Origin: Agrobacterium pusense | GTDB taxonomy: Bacteria > Pseudomonadota > Alphaproteobacteria > Rhizobiales > Rhizobiaceae | Direction of reading: 5' to 3' | Assembly: GCF_900102105.1 (NCBI RefSeq) | Contig: NZ_FNBB01000014.1 | Location: 56,247 to 120,246 of the forward strand | DNA length: 64,000 nucleotides | Shown: positions 34,359 to 43,602 of the stretch, piece after piece | How the letters are laid out: each line of letters opens with the position of its first letter | Numbering within the stretch: the stretch's first letter is position 1 | Translations under genes and position numbers: made by a program | The notes under the pieces: model-generated | What the model was told of the DNA's origin: nothing | The model's database searches: none | The model's input: only the letters and a program-made list of their open reading frames with translations

Positions 34359-35102
34359 TCAGCGCGCCAGCCAGCCGCCATCGACATTGAGAATGGCGCC
34401 ATGCACATAATCCGCCGCCGGCGAAGCAAGGAAAACCGCCGCCCCGGCTATATCGTCTGAATGACCCCAGCGGCCAGCCGGAATGCGCTCGAGAATGGCC
34501 TTGTTGCGGGCCGCATCCGCGCGCAGTGCCTCTGTATTGTTGGTTTCGATGTAACCCGGCGCAATCGCATTCACATTGATGCCCTTCGCCGCCCACTCAT
34601 TTGCCAGAAGCTTGGTGAGACCGGCGACGCCATGTTTTGCAGCCGTATAGGACGGCACACGAATGCCCCCCTGGAACGACAGGAGCGAGGCGATATTGAC
34701 GACCTTGCCGGCGCGGCCGTTCGCCAGCAGCTCCTTTGCAAAGGCCTGCGTGGTGAAAAACAGCGCCTTGAGGTTGACGTCCATCACCTCGTCCCAGTCC
34801 AGCTCGGAAAATTCAACGGAATCGGCACGGCGGATGATGCCGGCATTGTTGACGAGAATGTCGAAACCGGCACCGGCAAAACTGTCTTTTGCCGCCAGCG
34901 GATCGGCAAAGTCGATAGACAATGCGCTGGCCTTGCCGCCGTCACTCGCGATGATGGCAAGCGTTTCATCCGGCGCACGACGGGCGGCGCAGACGACGTC
35001 CGCGCCGGCAGCGGCGAGACCCACCGCAATCGCCTGGCCGAGCCCCGTATTCGCGCCGGTGACGAGCGCCTTGCGCCCCTGAAGCGAAAAGGGGTTCCTC
35101 AT
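34359..35102 (-). CDS. kduD: 2-deoxy-D-gluconate 3-dehydrogenase / 2-keto-3-deoxygluconate-forming SDR
   Basis: This 247-residue short-chain dehydrogenase reduces 2,5-diketo-3-deoxygluconate to 2-keto-3-deoxygluconate. The NAD motif TGANTGLG is at 15-22 and the catalytic S139, Y152, K156 are present; NNAGII is at 85-90. Segments such as FSLQGRKALVTGANTGLGQA and NVNAIAPGYIETNNTEALR are KduD-like. It overlaps kduI by 4 bp, the classic kduI-kduD arrangement for unsaturated uronate catabolism. The next gene, kdgD, has its own promoter. Confidence 0.93.
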   Translation of the reverse strand: MRNPFSLQGRKALVTGANTGLGQAIAVGLAAAGADVVCAARRAPDETLAIIASDGGKASALSIDFADPLAAKDSFAGAGFDILVNNAGIIRRADSVEFSELDWDEVMDVNLKALFFTTQAFAKELLANGRAGKVVNIASLLSFQGGIRVPSYTAAKHGVAGLTKLLANEWAAKGINVNAIAPGYIETNNTEALRADAARNKAILERIPAGRWGHSDDIAGAAVFLASPAADYVHGAILNVDGGWLAR

Positions 35103-35932
35103 TTCAGGTCTCCCGGCTGAATGAAGTCCATGTCGGTATAGTCGACATTGTCGCCGGCCATGGCCCAGATGAAGGTGTAGGAGCCGATGCCCGCACCGGA
35201 ATGAATGGACCAGGGCGGGGAAATCGCGCCTTCTTCATTTGAAATGAACAGGTGGCGGGTCTCCTGCGGCTCGCCCATCAGGTGCAGCACGCGCGACTTT
35301 TCATCCATGCCGAAATAGAGATAGGCCTCCATGCGACGGTCATGAATATGCGAGGGAATGGTGTTCCAGACCGAGCCGTCCTCCAGTGTCGTATATCCCA
35401 GCACCAGCTGACAGCTTTCCATGACCAGCGGATGGATGAACTGGTTGATGGTGCGCTTGTTGGAGGTTTGGGTTGCACCAAGCTTGACCTCCTTGCTGTT
35501 CGCCAGCGTCACCAGCTTCGCCGGCAGGCTGCGATGCGCCGGGCACGAGGTGATGTAGAATCGCCCGGCGCCGTCGAAGGTCACCGCGCCGCTGCCGGCA
35601 CCGAGATAAAGCACGTCACCGCGGTTCAGCGTGTAGGTTTCGCCGCCGGCGCTGACCGTGCCCGCCTCACCGATGTTGACGATGCCCATTTCACGCCGAT
35701 CGAGGAAGGAAGGCGTCCTGGTTTCCTCCACCTTGTCGAGCGTCAGCGGCTTTCCGTCAGGCACGGCGCCGCCCATCACGAAGCGGTCGTAATGGGTGTA
35801 GATCAGCCTGATTTCACCGGAACGGAACATGTCGCTGGCGAGGAAATGCCGGCGGAGACCTTCGGTATCCAGCGTTTTTGCATATTCCGGGTTCACGGCC
35901 TGCCTTGTTTCGACGGTCAGCATCAAACTCAT
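35099..35932 (-). CDS. kduI: 4-deoxy-L-threo-5-hexosulose-uronate ketol-isomerase
   Basis: This 277-residue cupin isomerase converts DKI (5-keto-4-deoxyuronate) to 2,5-diketo-3-deoxygluconate. The metal site is seen in PSHIHDRRMEAYLYFGM, with further histidine in PPWSIHSGAG. The N-terminus MSLMLTVETRQAVNPEYAKT is family-like. It is the first gene in the kduI-kduD pair and diverges from udh across a 128-bp shared promoter region. It acts in the cytoplasm on the product of KdgF and GH105-released unsaturated galacturonate. Confidence 0.94.
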   Translation of the reverse strand: MSLMLTVETRQAVNPEYAKTLDTEGLRRHFLASDMFRSGEIRLIYTHYDRFVMGGAVPDGKPLTLDKVEETRTPSFLDRREMGIVNIGEAGTVSAGGETYTLNRGDVLYLGAGSGAVTFDGAGRFYITSCPAHRSLPAKLVTLANSKEVKLGATQTSNKRTINQFIHPLVMESCQLVLGYTTLEDGSVWNTIPSHIHDRRMEAYLYFGMDEKSRVLHLMGEPQETRHLFISNEEGAISPPWSIHSGAGIGSYTFIWAMAGDNVDYTDMDFIQPGDLK

Positions 35933-36060
35933 CCTTCATGATTGTTGCGTATGGCACATAATATATGTTATCCGCTTTTTGTACGATCTGTATGACAAGG
36001 TCAAGAGGCGCTGCCATATCTGACTGCGTCGATGACGTATAATGCTGATGGAGAATTGCG
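35933..36060. promoter_or_regulatory. Divergent kduI-udh promoter region with tandem GntR-like elements
   Basis: TTGTACGAT (35979-35987) is followed immediately by CTGTATGAC (35988-35996), two 9-mers in direct tandem. Upstream lies an imperfect palindrome ATAATATATGTTAT at 35958-35971. Related CTTGTAYGA elements occur before kdgD and the pectin ABC operon. The GntR gene two genes downstream is the likely binder. All assignments are by inspection. Confidence 0.5.
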
Positions 36061-36858
36061 ATGAAACGGCTTCTTGTTACCGGTGCGGCAGGTCAGCTCG
36101 GCCGCGTCATGCGCGAACGCCTCGCACCGGTGGCCGAGATATTGCGCCTCGCCGATCTTGCTCCGCTAGACCCGGCAGACCCGAACGAGGAATGCGTGCA
36201 GTGCGACCTGGCGGACGCAAATGCCGTGGATGCCATGGTCGCCGGTTGCGACGGGATTATCCACCTTGGCGGCATATCGGTGGAAAAGCCGTTCGAACAG
36301 ATCGTTCAAGGCAACATCATCGGGCTTTATAATCTCTATGAAGCCGCCCGCGCCCATGGACAGCCGCGGATCGTTTTTGCCAGTTCCAACCACACGATCG
36401 GTTATTATCCCCAGACGGAGCGTCTTGGCCCCGACGCCCCCTTCCGACCGGACGGGCTTTACGGCGTCTCCAAGTGTTTTGGCGAAAACCTGGCCCGCAT
36501 GTATTTCGAGAAGTTCGGGCAGGAGACGGCGCTTGTGCGCATCGGTTCCTGCACCCCGGAACCCACCAATTATCGCATGTTGTCCACCTGGTTCTCGCAC
36601 GACGATTTCGTATCGCTGATCGAAGCGGTATTTCGGGCACCGATCCTCGGCTGCCCCGTTGTATGGGGTGCGTCTGCCAATGACGCCGGCTGGTGGGACA
36701 ATTCGCATCTCGGTTTTCTCGGATGGAAACCCAAAGACAATGCGGAGGCCTTCCGGCGGCACATTGTCGAGACAACGCCGAAACCCGACCCCGGCGATGC
36801 CATGGTGCGGTTTCAGGGCGGTGTTTTCGTCGACAACCCGATCTTCAAGGCGACGTGA
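36061..36858 (+). CDS. udh: Uronate dehydrogenase
   Basis: This 265-residue NAD-dependent enzyme of the extended SDR fold oxidises D-galacturonate or D-glucuronate to the 1,5-aldarolactone. The Rossmann motif GAAGQLG is at residues 8-14, and the catalytic YGVSK gives Y134 and K138; a serine lies in FASSNHT. The sequence corresponds to the crystallised A. fabrum enzyme (Atu3143) as I recall. It is the first step of the oxidative route, feeding Gli, Gci and KdgD encoded on the other strand. GGAGAATTGCG precedes the ATG. Confidence 0.95.
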   Translation: MKRLLVTGAAGQLGRVMRERLAPVAEILRLADLAPLDPADPNEECVQCDLADANAVDAMVAGCDGIIHLGGISVEKPFEQIVQGNIIGLYNLYEAARAHGQPRIVFASSNHTIGYYPQTERLGPDAPFRPDGLYGVSKCFGENLARMYFEKFGQETALVRIGSCTPEPTNYRMLSTWFSHDDFVSLIEAVFRAPILGCPVVWGASANDAGWWDNSHLGFLGWKPKDNAEAFRRHIVETTPKPDPGDAMVRFQGGVFVDNPIFKAT

Positions 36859-36965
36859 AAAGCGGCAGGGAACGTTCCCGGCAGGCGGTGGGATTGCAAG
36901 CCGGGCCGCGAATAACGTATCGAGGAACGGTAGACGCAACCGATATTTTTAGAACGGCGACGAAG

Positions 36966-37703
36966 ATGACAAGAACGACGACCTCCGAACCGGCAGCGCC
37001 ACAGGCCAAAACGCTTGTGGTGAAGGTTTCGGAGGAACTCCGCAGCCAGATCGCCAAGGGCCGCTACAAGACTGGCGACCGCCTGCCATCGGAAGCGCAG
37101 ATGACACAGGAATTCGGCGTGAGCCGAACCGTTGTGCGCGAGGCGATTGCCTCCCTGCGCTCAGACGGTCTCGTCGAACCGCGTCAGGGCGCCGGTGTCT
37201 TCGTACTGGAGCCCGCCCCGGTCGAACGGCGGCCTTTCCATAATGTCGATCTGGCCCGCGTCTCCTCGCTGATCGAAATGCTGGAACTGCGCACCGCGGT
37301 GGAAGGCGATGCCGCGGGCCTTGCTGCGATCCGCCGTTCGCCGGCGCAGGAAGAAAAGATCATCGAGGCCTTCGACGCCTTCCGCGCCAGCGCCGCCAAG
37401 GGCAGCCCGACGGCCGAGGCCGATTTCGCCTTCCATCTGGCCGTTGCCGAAGCGACCAACAATCCCCGCTTCAGCGAGTTTCTGCAGGTGCTTGGCCCGA
37501 CCGTCATTCCCCGCCGCGCCGTGGCCGAAAACGGCTCCGAGACCGTGCTTTCGCCCGCTGATCTCAGCCGTCTGGTGGGAGAGCACGAGGCGATACTGAT
37601 CGCGATACAGGACGGCGACGAGGAGGCGGCGCGAAGCGCCATGCGCAACCACCTGAAAAGCAGCCAGATGCGATACCGCGCGATGTTGCGCGCACCGCGC
37701 TGA
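36966..37703 (+). CDS. GntR/FadR-type transcriptional regulator of uronate genes
   Basis: This 245-residue regulator has an N-terminal winged helix (about 16-80: VSEELRSQIAKGRYKTGDRL, PSEAQMTQEFGVSRTVVREA). A C-terminal FCD ligand domain follows, including LELRTAVEGDAAGLAA, ADFAFHLAVAEATNN and HEAILIAIQDGDEEAARSAM; its D and H residues are usual metal ligands. Position between udh and kdgF makes it the candidate repressor of uronate genes; it may correspond to GguR, the galacturonate regulator of proteobacteria. ATG at 36966 is chosen; a longer frame runs through udh. Confidence 0.87.
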   Translation: MTRTTTSEPAAPQAKTLVVKVSEELRSQIAKGRYKTGDRLPSEAQMTQEFGVSRTVVREAIASLRSDGLVEPRQGAGVFVLEPAPVERRPFHNVDLARVSSLIEMLELRTAVEGDAAGLAAIRRSPAQEEKIIEAFDAFRASAAKGSPTAEADFAFHLAVAEATNNPRFSEFLQVLGPTVIPRRAVAENGSETVLSPADLSRLVGEHEAILIAIQDGDEEAARSAMRNHLKSSQMRYRAMLRAPR

Positions 37704-37740
37704 GATTGCCGCCTGAACCGCATTGACTGAGGAGAAAGAT

Positions 37741-38058
37741 ATGCAGCAGCTTCCGACCTTCCCCACTGTTTCGCCCGACGATGGCGTAGAACGCACCGTG
37801 CTTTCCGAAGCGCCCGAACTGATGGTGGTATCGTTCCGTTTCAAGACCGGCGCGGAAGGCAGGCTGCACAGCCATCCGCATGTACAATCGACCTATGTCG
37901 CCAGCGGCAGCTTCCGCTTTTACCGTGATGGCGAGGCCTACGACCTCAAGAAGGGCGATAGCCTCGTCATTCCCGGCCATATCGAGCATGGCTGCCTGTG
38001 CCTGGAAGAGGGCGAACTGATCGACTGCTTCACGCCGCGCCGCGACGATTTCCTCTGA
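37741..38058 (+). CDS. kdgF: KdgF-type cupin for unsaturated galacturonate linearisation
   Basis: This 105-residue single cupin has the family landmarks of KdgF: HSHPHVQ at residues 43-49, YVASGSFRF at 52-60 and a second metal histidine in HIEHG (H83). It ends CFTPRRDDFL, matching the KdgF terminus. KdgF catalyses ring opening of 4,5-unsaturated galacturonate to the linear ketone used by KduI. ATG at 37741 has GAGGAG 6-11 bases upstream. It follows the GntR gene by 37 bp and probably shares its transcript with udh. Confidence 0.88.
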   Translation: MQQLPTFPTVSPDDGVERTVLSEAPELMVVSFRFKTGAEGRLHSHPHVQSTYVASGSFRFYRDGEAYDLKKGDSLVIPGHIEHGCLCLEEGELIDCFTPRRDDFL

Positions 38059-38066
38059 TCCGGCGA

Positions 38067-39299
38067 TCAGTCCGCAGACAAATCCCGCAGGGTGCGTGGC
38101 AGGCTGTTCATGCACTCTGCGCCAGATGCGGTGACGAGGAACTGGTCCTCGATCATAAACGCACCCACGACTTCCCCATAAAACGGCGCTTCGAGCGCAA
38201 CGACCATGCCGGGAAGGATGACTTCCGGATTGTCGTGGGAAAAGAACGGCCATTCCTCGATACCGACGCTGCCACCAACGGAGTGGCCGAAGTGGCCGCG
38301 ATAATATTCACCGAAGCCGTCCTTGCGCATCGAGGCCAGCATGGCGGCGTGCACTGCACCGAATGTATTGCCCGGGCGGAGCGCGTCCAGCCCGCGGGCG
38401 AAGGCCGCTTCCAGAGCCTTGAAGATATCGCCCGCCAAAGGCGAAACCGGCCCCCATGAAAAAGTCCGCGCGCCATCCGAAGAATAACCGTCCACCAGCG
38501 TGCCCACATCGGCCTTGATCAGCGCACCCGGCGCGACCGCTGCCGTCATATCCGACAAAGCCGGGCCGACCGAAATGTAGTCCCAATGCCCGCTCAACGA
38601 AAAACCGGATTTTGCGGCATATGCCTGCGCGCCGGATTTCCAGGCGGCAGAGAGTTGACCAAGGGCCGCCCCCGGTCGGACGGCGGCTGCCATCTCGACC
38701 AACCCCGCCTCGGCGGCGGCTGACGCCTGCCTGAGAAGGTTGATCTCGCGTTGGGATTTCACCGCCCTCAGACGTTTCAGCACCGTCGAACCATCAACCC
38801 AGTTCACCTCGGGCAGCGCCTGACGCAGGGCGAAAAAATCGGCGGCGGGCATGAATTCAAGGTCGGCACCGATGCGCGCCGCGGACAGTCCGCGCTCCCG
38901 CAGCAGATCGGAGAGCAGGCCGAAGCAGGCGGTACGATCAAATGTCTCTGGCCGCGCCCCACCGGAATTGTTGCGGCGATAGGCATCATCCACCTGCGCG
39001 ATGGTTTCCACACCCGAAAGATCGACCAAATCGATCCAGATGCGATGGCAGCGCAGATCGATATCAGGTGCCGCCCTCCTGATGATCGACGCGGCATGAT
39101 CACTGACGACAGCGGCCAGCCCTGCCCCGGTATCGGCAGGCACCAGCGCAATTGCGGAACCCGCTTTGCCCCACATGGTCGCAACACCGGCAGGCGCACC
39201 AACCGCATAACGAAAGGCCTCAGGCTGGAACAGTACCAGCGCATCAATCTCCGCCTCCCGCATCAGCTGCTGGGCGCGGCCTCGGTCGATATCGCTCAT
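38067..39299 (-). CDS. M24-family metallopeptidase (Xaa-Pro peptidase-like)
   Basis: This 410-residue protein has the creatinase/aminopeptidase P layout: an N-terminal creatinase-like domain (about 1-165) and a C-terminal pita-bread domain. The five metal ligands appear in order: KADVGTLVDGYSSDGAR (two aspartates), GHFGHSVGG (histidine), VALEAPFYG (glutamate) and FMIEDQFL (glutamate). Likely substrates are Xaa-Pro peptides or creatine-like amides; which is not known. It is convergent with kdgF with an 8-bp gap, and a mosaic repeat separates it from the upstream ABC operon, so it may be expressed alone. Confidence 0.85.
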   Translation of the reverse strand: MSDIDRGRAQQLMREAEIDALVLFQPEAFRYAVGAPAGVATMWGKAGSAIALVPADTGAGLAAVVSDHAASIIRRAAPDIDLRCHRIWIDLVDLSGVETIAQVDDAYRRNNSGGARPETFDRTACFGLLSDLLRERGLSAARIGADLEFMPAADFFALRQALPEVNWVDGSTVLKRLRAVKSQREINLLRQASAAAEAGLVEMAAAVRPGAALGQLSAAWKSGAQAYAAKSGFSLSGHWDYISVGPALSDMTAAVAPGALIKADVGTLVDGYSSDGARTFSWGPVSPLAGDIFKALEAAFARGLDALRPGNTFGAVHAAMLASMRKDGFGEYYRGHFGHSVGGSVGIEEWPFFSHDNPEVILPGMVVALEAPFYGEVVGAFMIEDQFLVTASGAECMNSLPRTLRDLSAD

Positions 39300-39429
39300 G
39301 GGAACTCCGGTGATTGTTTGGCGGCAGGTTTGTGAACCTACGCTTTAGCAGTCACCGGGATAGGAAAGAAGGTGGAAGATGATGTCTCAACCCTGAGAGT
39401 CGTCAGTTGGAGCGAGCGGGTGCAACTCG

Positions 39430-39555
39430 TTTCTTCTCCCCGCCGGGGAGAAGTCCGCGGCAGCGGGATGAGGGGGGGCTCCGGTAGAGATATCCGGAGA
39501 GCTAGCCCCCTCGTCCGACCCTTCGGGCCACCTTCTCCGCGGCGGGGAGAAGAAA
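39430..39555. repeat. Intergenic mosaic repeat, copy 1
   Basis: About 126 bp in the 320-bp gap before the fusion gene: TTCTTCTCCCCGCCGGGGAG at one end and a complementary GGCGGGGAGAAGAA at the other, enclosing CCGCGGCAGCGGGATGAGGG and CGACCCTTCGGGCCACC. The same modules recur at 44557-44680. It resembles the RIME-type palindromic elements of Rhizobiaceae. The first 130 bp of the gap (39300-39429) show nothing else. Confidence 0.75.
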
Positions 39556-39619
39556 TATGCCGCAACGGTTTGCCCTATCCGAAAGAGGCGGCAGATAAAT
39601 CCTCAGCCTCAATCCACTC

Positions 39620-41623
39620 TTACGCCTCCAGCCACTTCACCTGCTCGTCCGTCAGCGCAATATCCAGCGCCGAAAGACTATCCTCCAGCTCCGCAATCGT
39701 GCGCGGCCCGATCAGCGGGATGACCGGGAAAGGCTGGGCGATGACATAAGCGAGAGCGATATGGATTGGGTGGCGCCCGAGTTTCTGCGCAAGCTCGATC
39801 GCCCGATCGCGACGGACGAAATTGCGGTCGGAATACCAGACGCGGACGATTTCCTCATCGTCATGCTTGTCCCGCCCTGCCCGCTCGGTGAAGAAACCGC
39901 GCCCCTGGCTGGACCAGGCGAAATTTGGGATTTGTCGAGATTTCAGCCATTCTTTCCATTCGTCATCCGATGCCGCCACGCAGCCTGCCCAGATGGGATC
40001 GAGCATTTCGGCAAGCGAAAAATTGTTGGAAAGGGCGCCGGGGGCCTGCTTGCCGTTCTTCTGCGCGTAAGCCGCGGCCTCATCCATGCGCTCGCGCGTC
40101 CAGTTCGAGCCGCCGAAAATGCCGCGAATGCGCCCGCGCCGGACTTCGGCATCCATGGCATCGACGAACTCGCCAACCGGCACGTCGGGATTATCGCGAT
40201 GCATGAAATAGGCATCGACATAATCCGTCTTCAGGCGCTCAAGCGACTGATCGAGTTGCTTGGCAATCATATCGGGGTAGCAGAGCGGCGAATGCGCGCC
40301 CTTGCCGATCAGCACGATCTCTTCGCGCGGCACGTTACGGCTGGTGTGCCAGTCACCAAAAATCGCTTCCGTCTTGCCGCCGCCATAAACATAGGCCGTA
40401 TCGAAGAGATTGCCGCCGGCCTCGTAAAACGCGTCGAGCGTCAGGGAAGCGGAAGCAAAATTGGGGAAGAATTCGAAGCCGAGCGCGACGACCGAAGCGG
40501 GCTTGGCAAGGCCCGGTATCTGCCGCTTCGGAACCACGTTTCCGGCCACGACCTTGCCACCGGCAATATTGGCGATGCGCGACGTCGCCTTTTCGACGCT
40601 GTATTCCAGCCCGACGGAAGCCCGCCACTGGTCCATGACGCGCAGGTTGCCGAGGCTGTCCGCCCAGGCCATGCCGGGTGCATCGAATTCCTTTTTACCC
40701 TGGCGAATTGCTTCGCCCGCCGCATCGACCTCGAAGGAATAAAGCCAGCGATCCTCCGGCAGCTCGATGGTTTCGACCTTGTCGCCCCTGATGATATCGA
40801 TCCGCCCGGTGCCGCCCTTGTGGCCGGCGGCAAACCAGAAATCCCTGACCTCGATCCGGCCGTCCGAGCCGATGATGCGCAGCACATTGTCCTGCGCCGC
40901 CATGATCGAGCACGAGACTTCGGCGACGATGCCGTTTGGGAATTTCAGCACGGCCGAGGCCCATTCATCAACGCCCGACTGGCCGAGATGGGCAGCACCC
41001 GCCACTTTTTCGGGCTCCGCAAAAGGCTTTCCATCCACAGCGCCTGCGATCATCCGCACCATGGAAACCGGATAACCGCCGACATCGAGAATGCCGCCGC
41101 CCGCGGTTTCATTGGCGAACAGCCGGTGATCGGCCCGGAACGATCCCATGTTGAAACCGAAGCTGGATCGGATGATGCGGATATCGCCCACCGCGCGGGC
41201 TTTCACCAGTTCCAGCAATTTCGCCGTCTGCGGATGCAGGCGATACATATAGGCTTCACCGGCAAAAACGCAGGCCTTTTTCGCCTCATGGAAAATGGCG
41301 TCGGCGTCATAAGCGGAAATCGCGATAGGCTTTTCCACCAGCACGTTTTTGCCCGCCCGGATTGCCTTGATTGCCCACTCGGCATGGCCCGTATGGGGCG
41401 TGGCGATATAGACCGCGTCGATATCGGGATCGGCAAGCAGCGCATCGTAACCCTTCACAATGCGCGCGCCTGCAAAAGCTTCGGCAAGGCCGGGCTTGTC
41501 CGGATTGCGCGTGGCGATGGCCTCAAGCCTGCCGGTGCGGGAATGGGCGATACCGTCAGCAAAGGTTCTGGCGATGGTGCCCGGGCCGATGATGCCCCAG
41601 CGGATCGGTTGTTCGGTGGTCAT
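39620..41623 (-). CDS. Fusion of Gfo/Idh/MocA oxidoreductase and aldo/keto reductase
   Basis: This 667-residue protein joins two oxidoreductases that are usually separate. Residues 1-345 are Gfo/Idh/MocA: Rossmann WGIIGPGTIART at the start and E97-K98-P99. Residues about 365-667 are an aldo/keto reductase with a complete tetrad: D408 and Y413 in FDTAYVYGGG, K441 in LIGKGAH and H475 in YFMHRDN. Cofactor-binding GPRTIAELEDSL is near the end. One frame covers both domains with no break. It lies 45 bp after the ATPase of a sugar ABC operon. A coupled oxidation-reduction of one sugar is a reasonable inference. Confidence 0.88.
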   Translation of the reverse strand: MTTEQPIRWGIIGPGTIARTFADGIAHSRTGRLEAIATRNPDKPGLAEAFAGARIVKGYDALLADPDIDAVYIATPHTGHAEWAIKAIRAGKNVLVEKPIAISAYDADAIFHEAKKACVFAGEAYMYRLHPQTAKLLELVKARAVGDIRIIRSSFGFNMGSFRADHRLFANETAGGGILDVGGYPVSMVRMIAGAVDGKPFAEPEKVAGAAHLGQSGVDEWASAVLKFPNGIVAEVSCSIMAAQDNVLRIIGSDGRIEVRDFWFAAGHKGGTGRIDIIRGDKVETIELPEDRWLYSFEVDAAGEAIRQGKKEFDAPGMAWADSLGNLRVMDQWRASVGLEYSVEKATSRIANIAGGKVVAGNVVPKRQIPGLAKPASVVALGFEFFPNFASASLTLDAFYEAGGNLFDTAYVYGGGKTEAIFGDWHTSRNVPREEIVLIGKGAHSPLCYPDMIAKQLDQSLERLKTDYVDAYFMHRDNPDVPVGEFVDAMDAEVRRGRIRGIFGGSNWTRERMDEAAAYAQKNGKQAPGALSNNFSLAEMLDPIWAGCVAASDDEWKEWLKSRQIPNFAWSSQGRGFFTERAGRDKHDDEEIVRVWYSDRNFVRRDRAIELAQKLGRHPIHIALAYVIAQPFPVIPLIGPRTIAELEDSLSALDIALTDEQVKWLEA

Positions 41624-41668
41624 AAAATCCTCGTCTTTCGTATCGGTCTTGGGTGCTTGGGAAAGGGT

Positions 41669-42754
41669 TCAGCGCAGGCGTTCGCCCTTGCTGTCGAAAA
41701 GGAAAGCCCGGCGGGCGGAAAGGCCGACCGTCAGCCGGTCGCGATTGCCGACATCACGCGATTCCGGCCGCTCGATGATGAGCTGCTCGCCGCCTTCGGT
41801 TCGGGCATAGACATAGCTGGTATTGCCGAGATGCTCGGCGACATCGACATGCACGGTGAGATCGGCATCGACCCCGCCCGCATCGGCAAAATGCTCCGGC
41901 CGGATGCCGAGCGTGACCCTCGCGCCCTCGTTGACGCGCTCTTTGATCGGCAAAGTCAGCCGCACCGCAGGATCGCTGTCGAGAGCGAGCGTGACGCTGT
42001 CGGCGCCGCCGCCGATGACAGTGGCGTCGAGAAAGTTCATCTTCGGCGAGCCGACAAAGCCGGCGACAAAGCGGTTGGCGGGATCGTCATAGAGATCGAG
42101 CGGCGCACCCACCTGTTCGATATTGCCCGCCCGCAGGACCACGATCTTGTCGGCCAGCGTCATCGCCTCGGTCTGGTCATGCGTCACATAGATCATCGTG
42201 GTGCCGAGTTGCTTGTGCAGGCGCGAAATTTCGACGCGCATCTGCACCCGCAGTTCCGCATCGAGGTTGGACAGAGGCTCGTCGAACAGGAAGACCTGCG
42301 GCTCGCGCACAATGGCTCGGCCGATGGCCACACGCTGCCGCTGGCCGCCGGAAAGCTGTTTCGGCCGGCGATCCATCAGTTCATTGATCTGCAGGATTTC
42401 GGCGGCGCGGTTGACCCGCTTTTCCGTATCGGCCTTTGGGTTGCCGTTCATCCTGAGGCCGAAGGAGAGGTTTTCGGCCACCGTCATATGCGGATAAAGT
42501 GCATAGGACTGGAACACCATGGCAATGCCACGATCGGCCGGATCAGCATCACTGACCGTCTTGCCGCCAATCACGATATCGCCGCCGGAAATATCCTCCA
42601 GCCCCGCGATCATTCTGAGAAGCGTGGATTTTCCGCAGCCGGACGGGCCGACAAAAACGACGAATTCCCCGTCTTTCACCTCAAGGTTGGCGCCATGGAT
42701 CACCTCCAGCGCACCGTATCGCTTGACCACGTTTTTGAGCGAAAGTTCCGCCAT
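41669..42754 (-). CDS. Sugar ABC transporter ATP-binding protein (MalK/UgpC type)
   Basis: This 361-residue ATPase starts at ATG 42754 ([20 protein letters not shown]); the frame extending to 43822 overlaps the permease genes and is not real. Walker [10 protein letters not shown] is at 36-44, the signature is [14 protein letters not shown], Walker B VFLFDE and the switch YVTHDQ follow. A complete TOBE-type regulatory domain closes the protein. It sits 11 bp after the MalG-type permease and 45 bp before the fusion dehydrogenase. Class CUT1; sugar unknown. Confidence 0.91.
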   Translation of the reverse strand: MAELSLKNVVKRYGALEVIHGANLEVKDGEFVVFVGPSGCGKSTLLRMIAGLEDISGGDIVIGGKTVSDADPADRGIAMVFQSYALYPHMTVAENLSFGLRMNGNPKADTEKRVNRAAEILQINELMDRRPKQLSGGQRQRVAIGRAIVREPQVFLFDEPLSNLDAELRVQMRVEISRLHKQLGTTMIYVTHDQTEAMTLADKIVVLRAGNIEQVGAPLDLYDDPANRFVAGFVGSPKMNFLDATVIGGGADSVTLALDSDPAVRLTLPIKERVNEGARVTLGIRPEHFADAGGVDADLTVHVDVAEHLGNTSYVYARTEGGEQLIIERPESRDVGNRDRLTVGLSARRAFLFDSKGERLR

Positions 42755-42765
42755 GCGGCCTCCCC

Positions 42766-43602
42766 TTACTTGACTGCCCCGGCTGAAATGCCGGCGATGA
42801 AGTGACGCTGCAGGACCACGAAAACCACGAGAATGGGTGCGGTCAGCAGCACCGCGCCGGCCATGATGCCGCCCCATGACACCTTGGTGAGCCCGATAAG
42901 GGTGCCAAGCGCCACGGGTGCGGTCATCATTCCTGGGCGGGAATTGATGAGAAGCGGCCAGAGGTAATTGTTCCACGAGGCCAGGAAGAGAATGATGGAG
43001 AGCGCCGCCATTGTGGGCCGCGCCAAGGGCAAAGCAATGCGCAGAAAAATCTGCCATTCCTTGACGCCTTCCACCCGCGCGGCATCGAAAAGCTCCGTCG
43101 GCATCATCGAGAAGGATTGCCGCATGAACAGCACGCCGAGCGAGTTGAAGAGCGGCGGCACGATCAGCGCCACCCAGGTATTGGCGAGCTTGAATTCCCG
43201 CGCCACCATGATGAATTGCGGAATGACGACGACTGCAAACGGCAGGGTGATGGTGCCGAGAATGATGGCGATCACCACGCCGCGTCCCGCAAAACGGTAA
43301 CGCGCCAGCGCCCAGCCCGCCATCGACGTCAGGAAGACCGAAAGGACGGTGTAGATGCAGGCAACGGTGATCGAGATGAACATGGCCCTGAGGAAATTCG
43401 TATCCGCCTGCAGGTTGCTGAAGTTCTCGATGAAGTTGGTGGACGGCACCAGAACGATATCGGGGCTGAAGATGCCGTAATCCGGCATCGTCGAGAACAC
43501 GAACATCATCCACAGCGGAAACAGCCAGATGACGGCAAGTGGCGTCAGCACCGCGTGCAGAGCGATCTTTTGCCAGAAAAGCAATCTCGATTTCGATCTC
43601 AT
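42766..43602 (-). CDS. Sugar ABC transporter permease (MalG type)
   Basis: This 278-residue permease has six predicted helices, the first being [20 protein letters not shown]. The EAA loop reads [20 protein letters not shown], slightly divergent from consensus. The tail [14 protein letters not shown] is the usual MalG end. It overlaps its partner permease gene by 4 bp. With the binding protein and ATPase of this operon it should import a carbohydrate processed by the fused dehydrogenase. Confidence 0.88.
   Translation of the reverse strand: MRSKSRLLFWQKIALHAVLTPLAVIWLFPLWMMFVFSTMPDYGIFSPDIVLVPSTNFIENFSNLQADTNFLRAMFISITVACIYTVLSVFLTSMAGWALARYRFAGRGVVIAIILGTITLPFAVVVIPQFIMVAREFKLANTWVALIVPPLFNSLGVLFMRQSFSMMPTELFDAARVEGVKEWQIFLRIALPLARPTMAALSIILFLASWNNYLWPLLINSRPGMMTAPVALGTLIGLTKVSWGGIMAGAVLLTAPILVVFVVLQRHFIAGISAGAVK

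Noticed and set aside
39761..42805. A 1014-codon open frame on the plus strand opposite the fusion gene and ATPase
   Set aside because: It is the antisense shadow of two real genes in GC-rich DNA. The translation has no domain pattern, is rich in Arg, Ala and His, and has no ribosome site.
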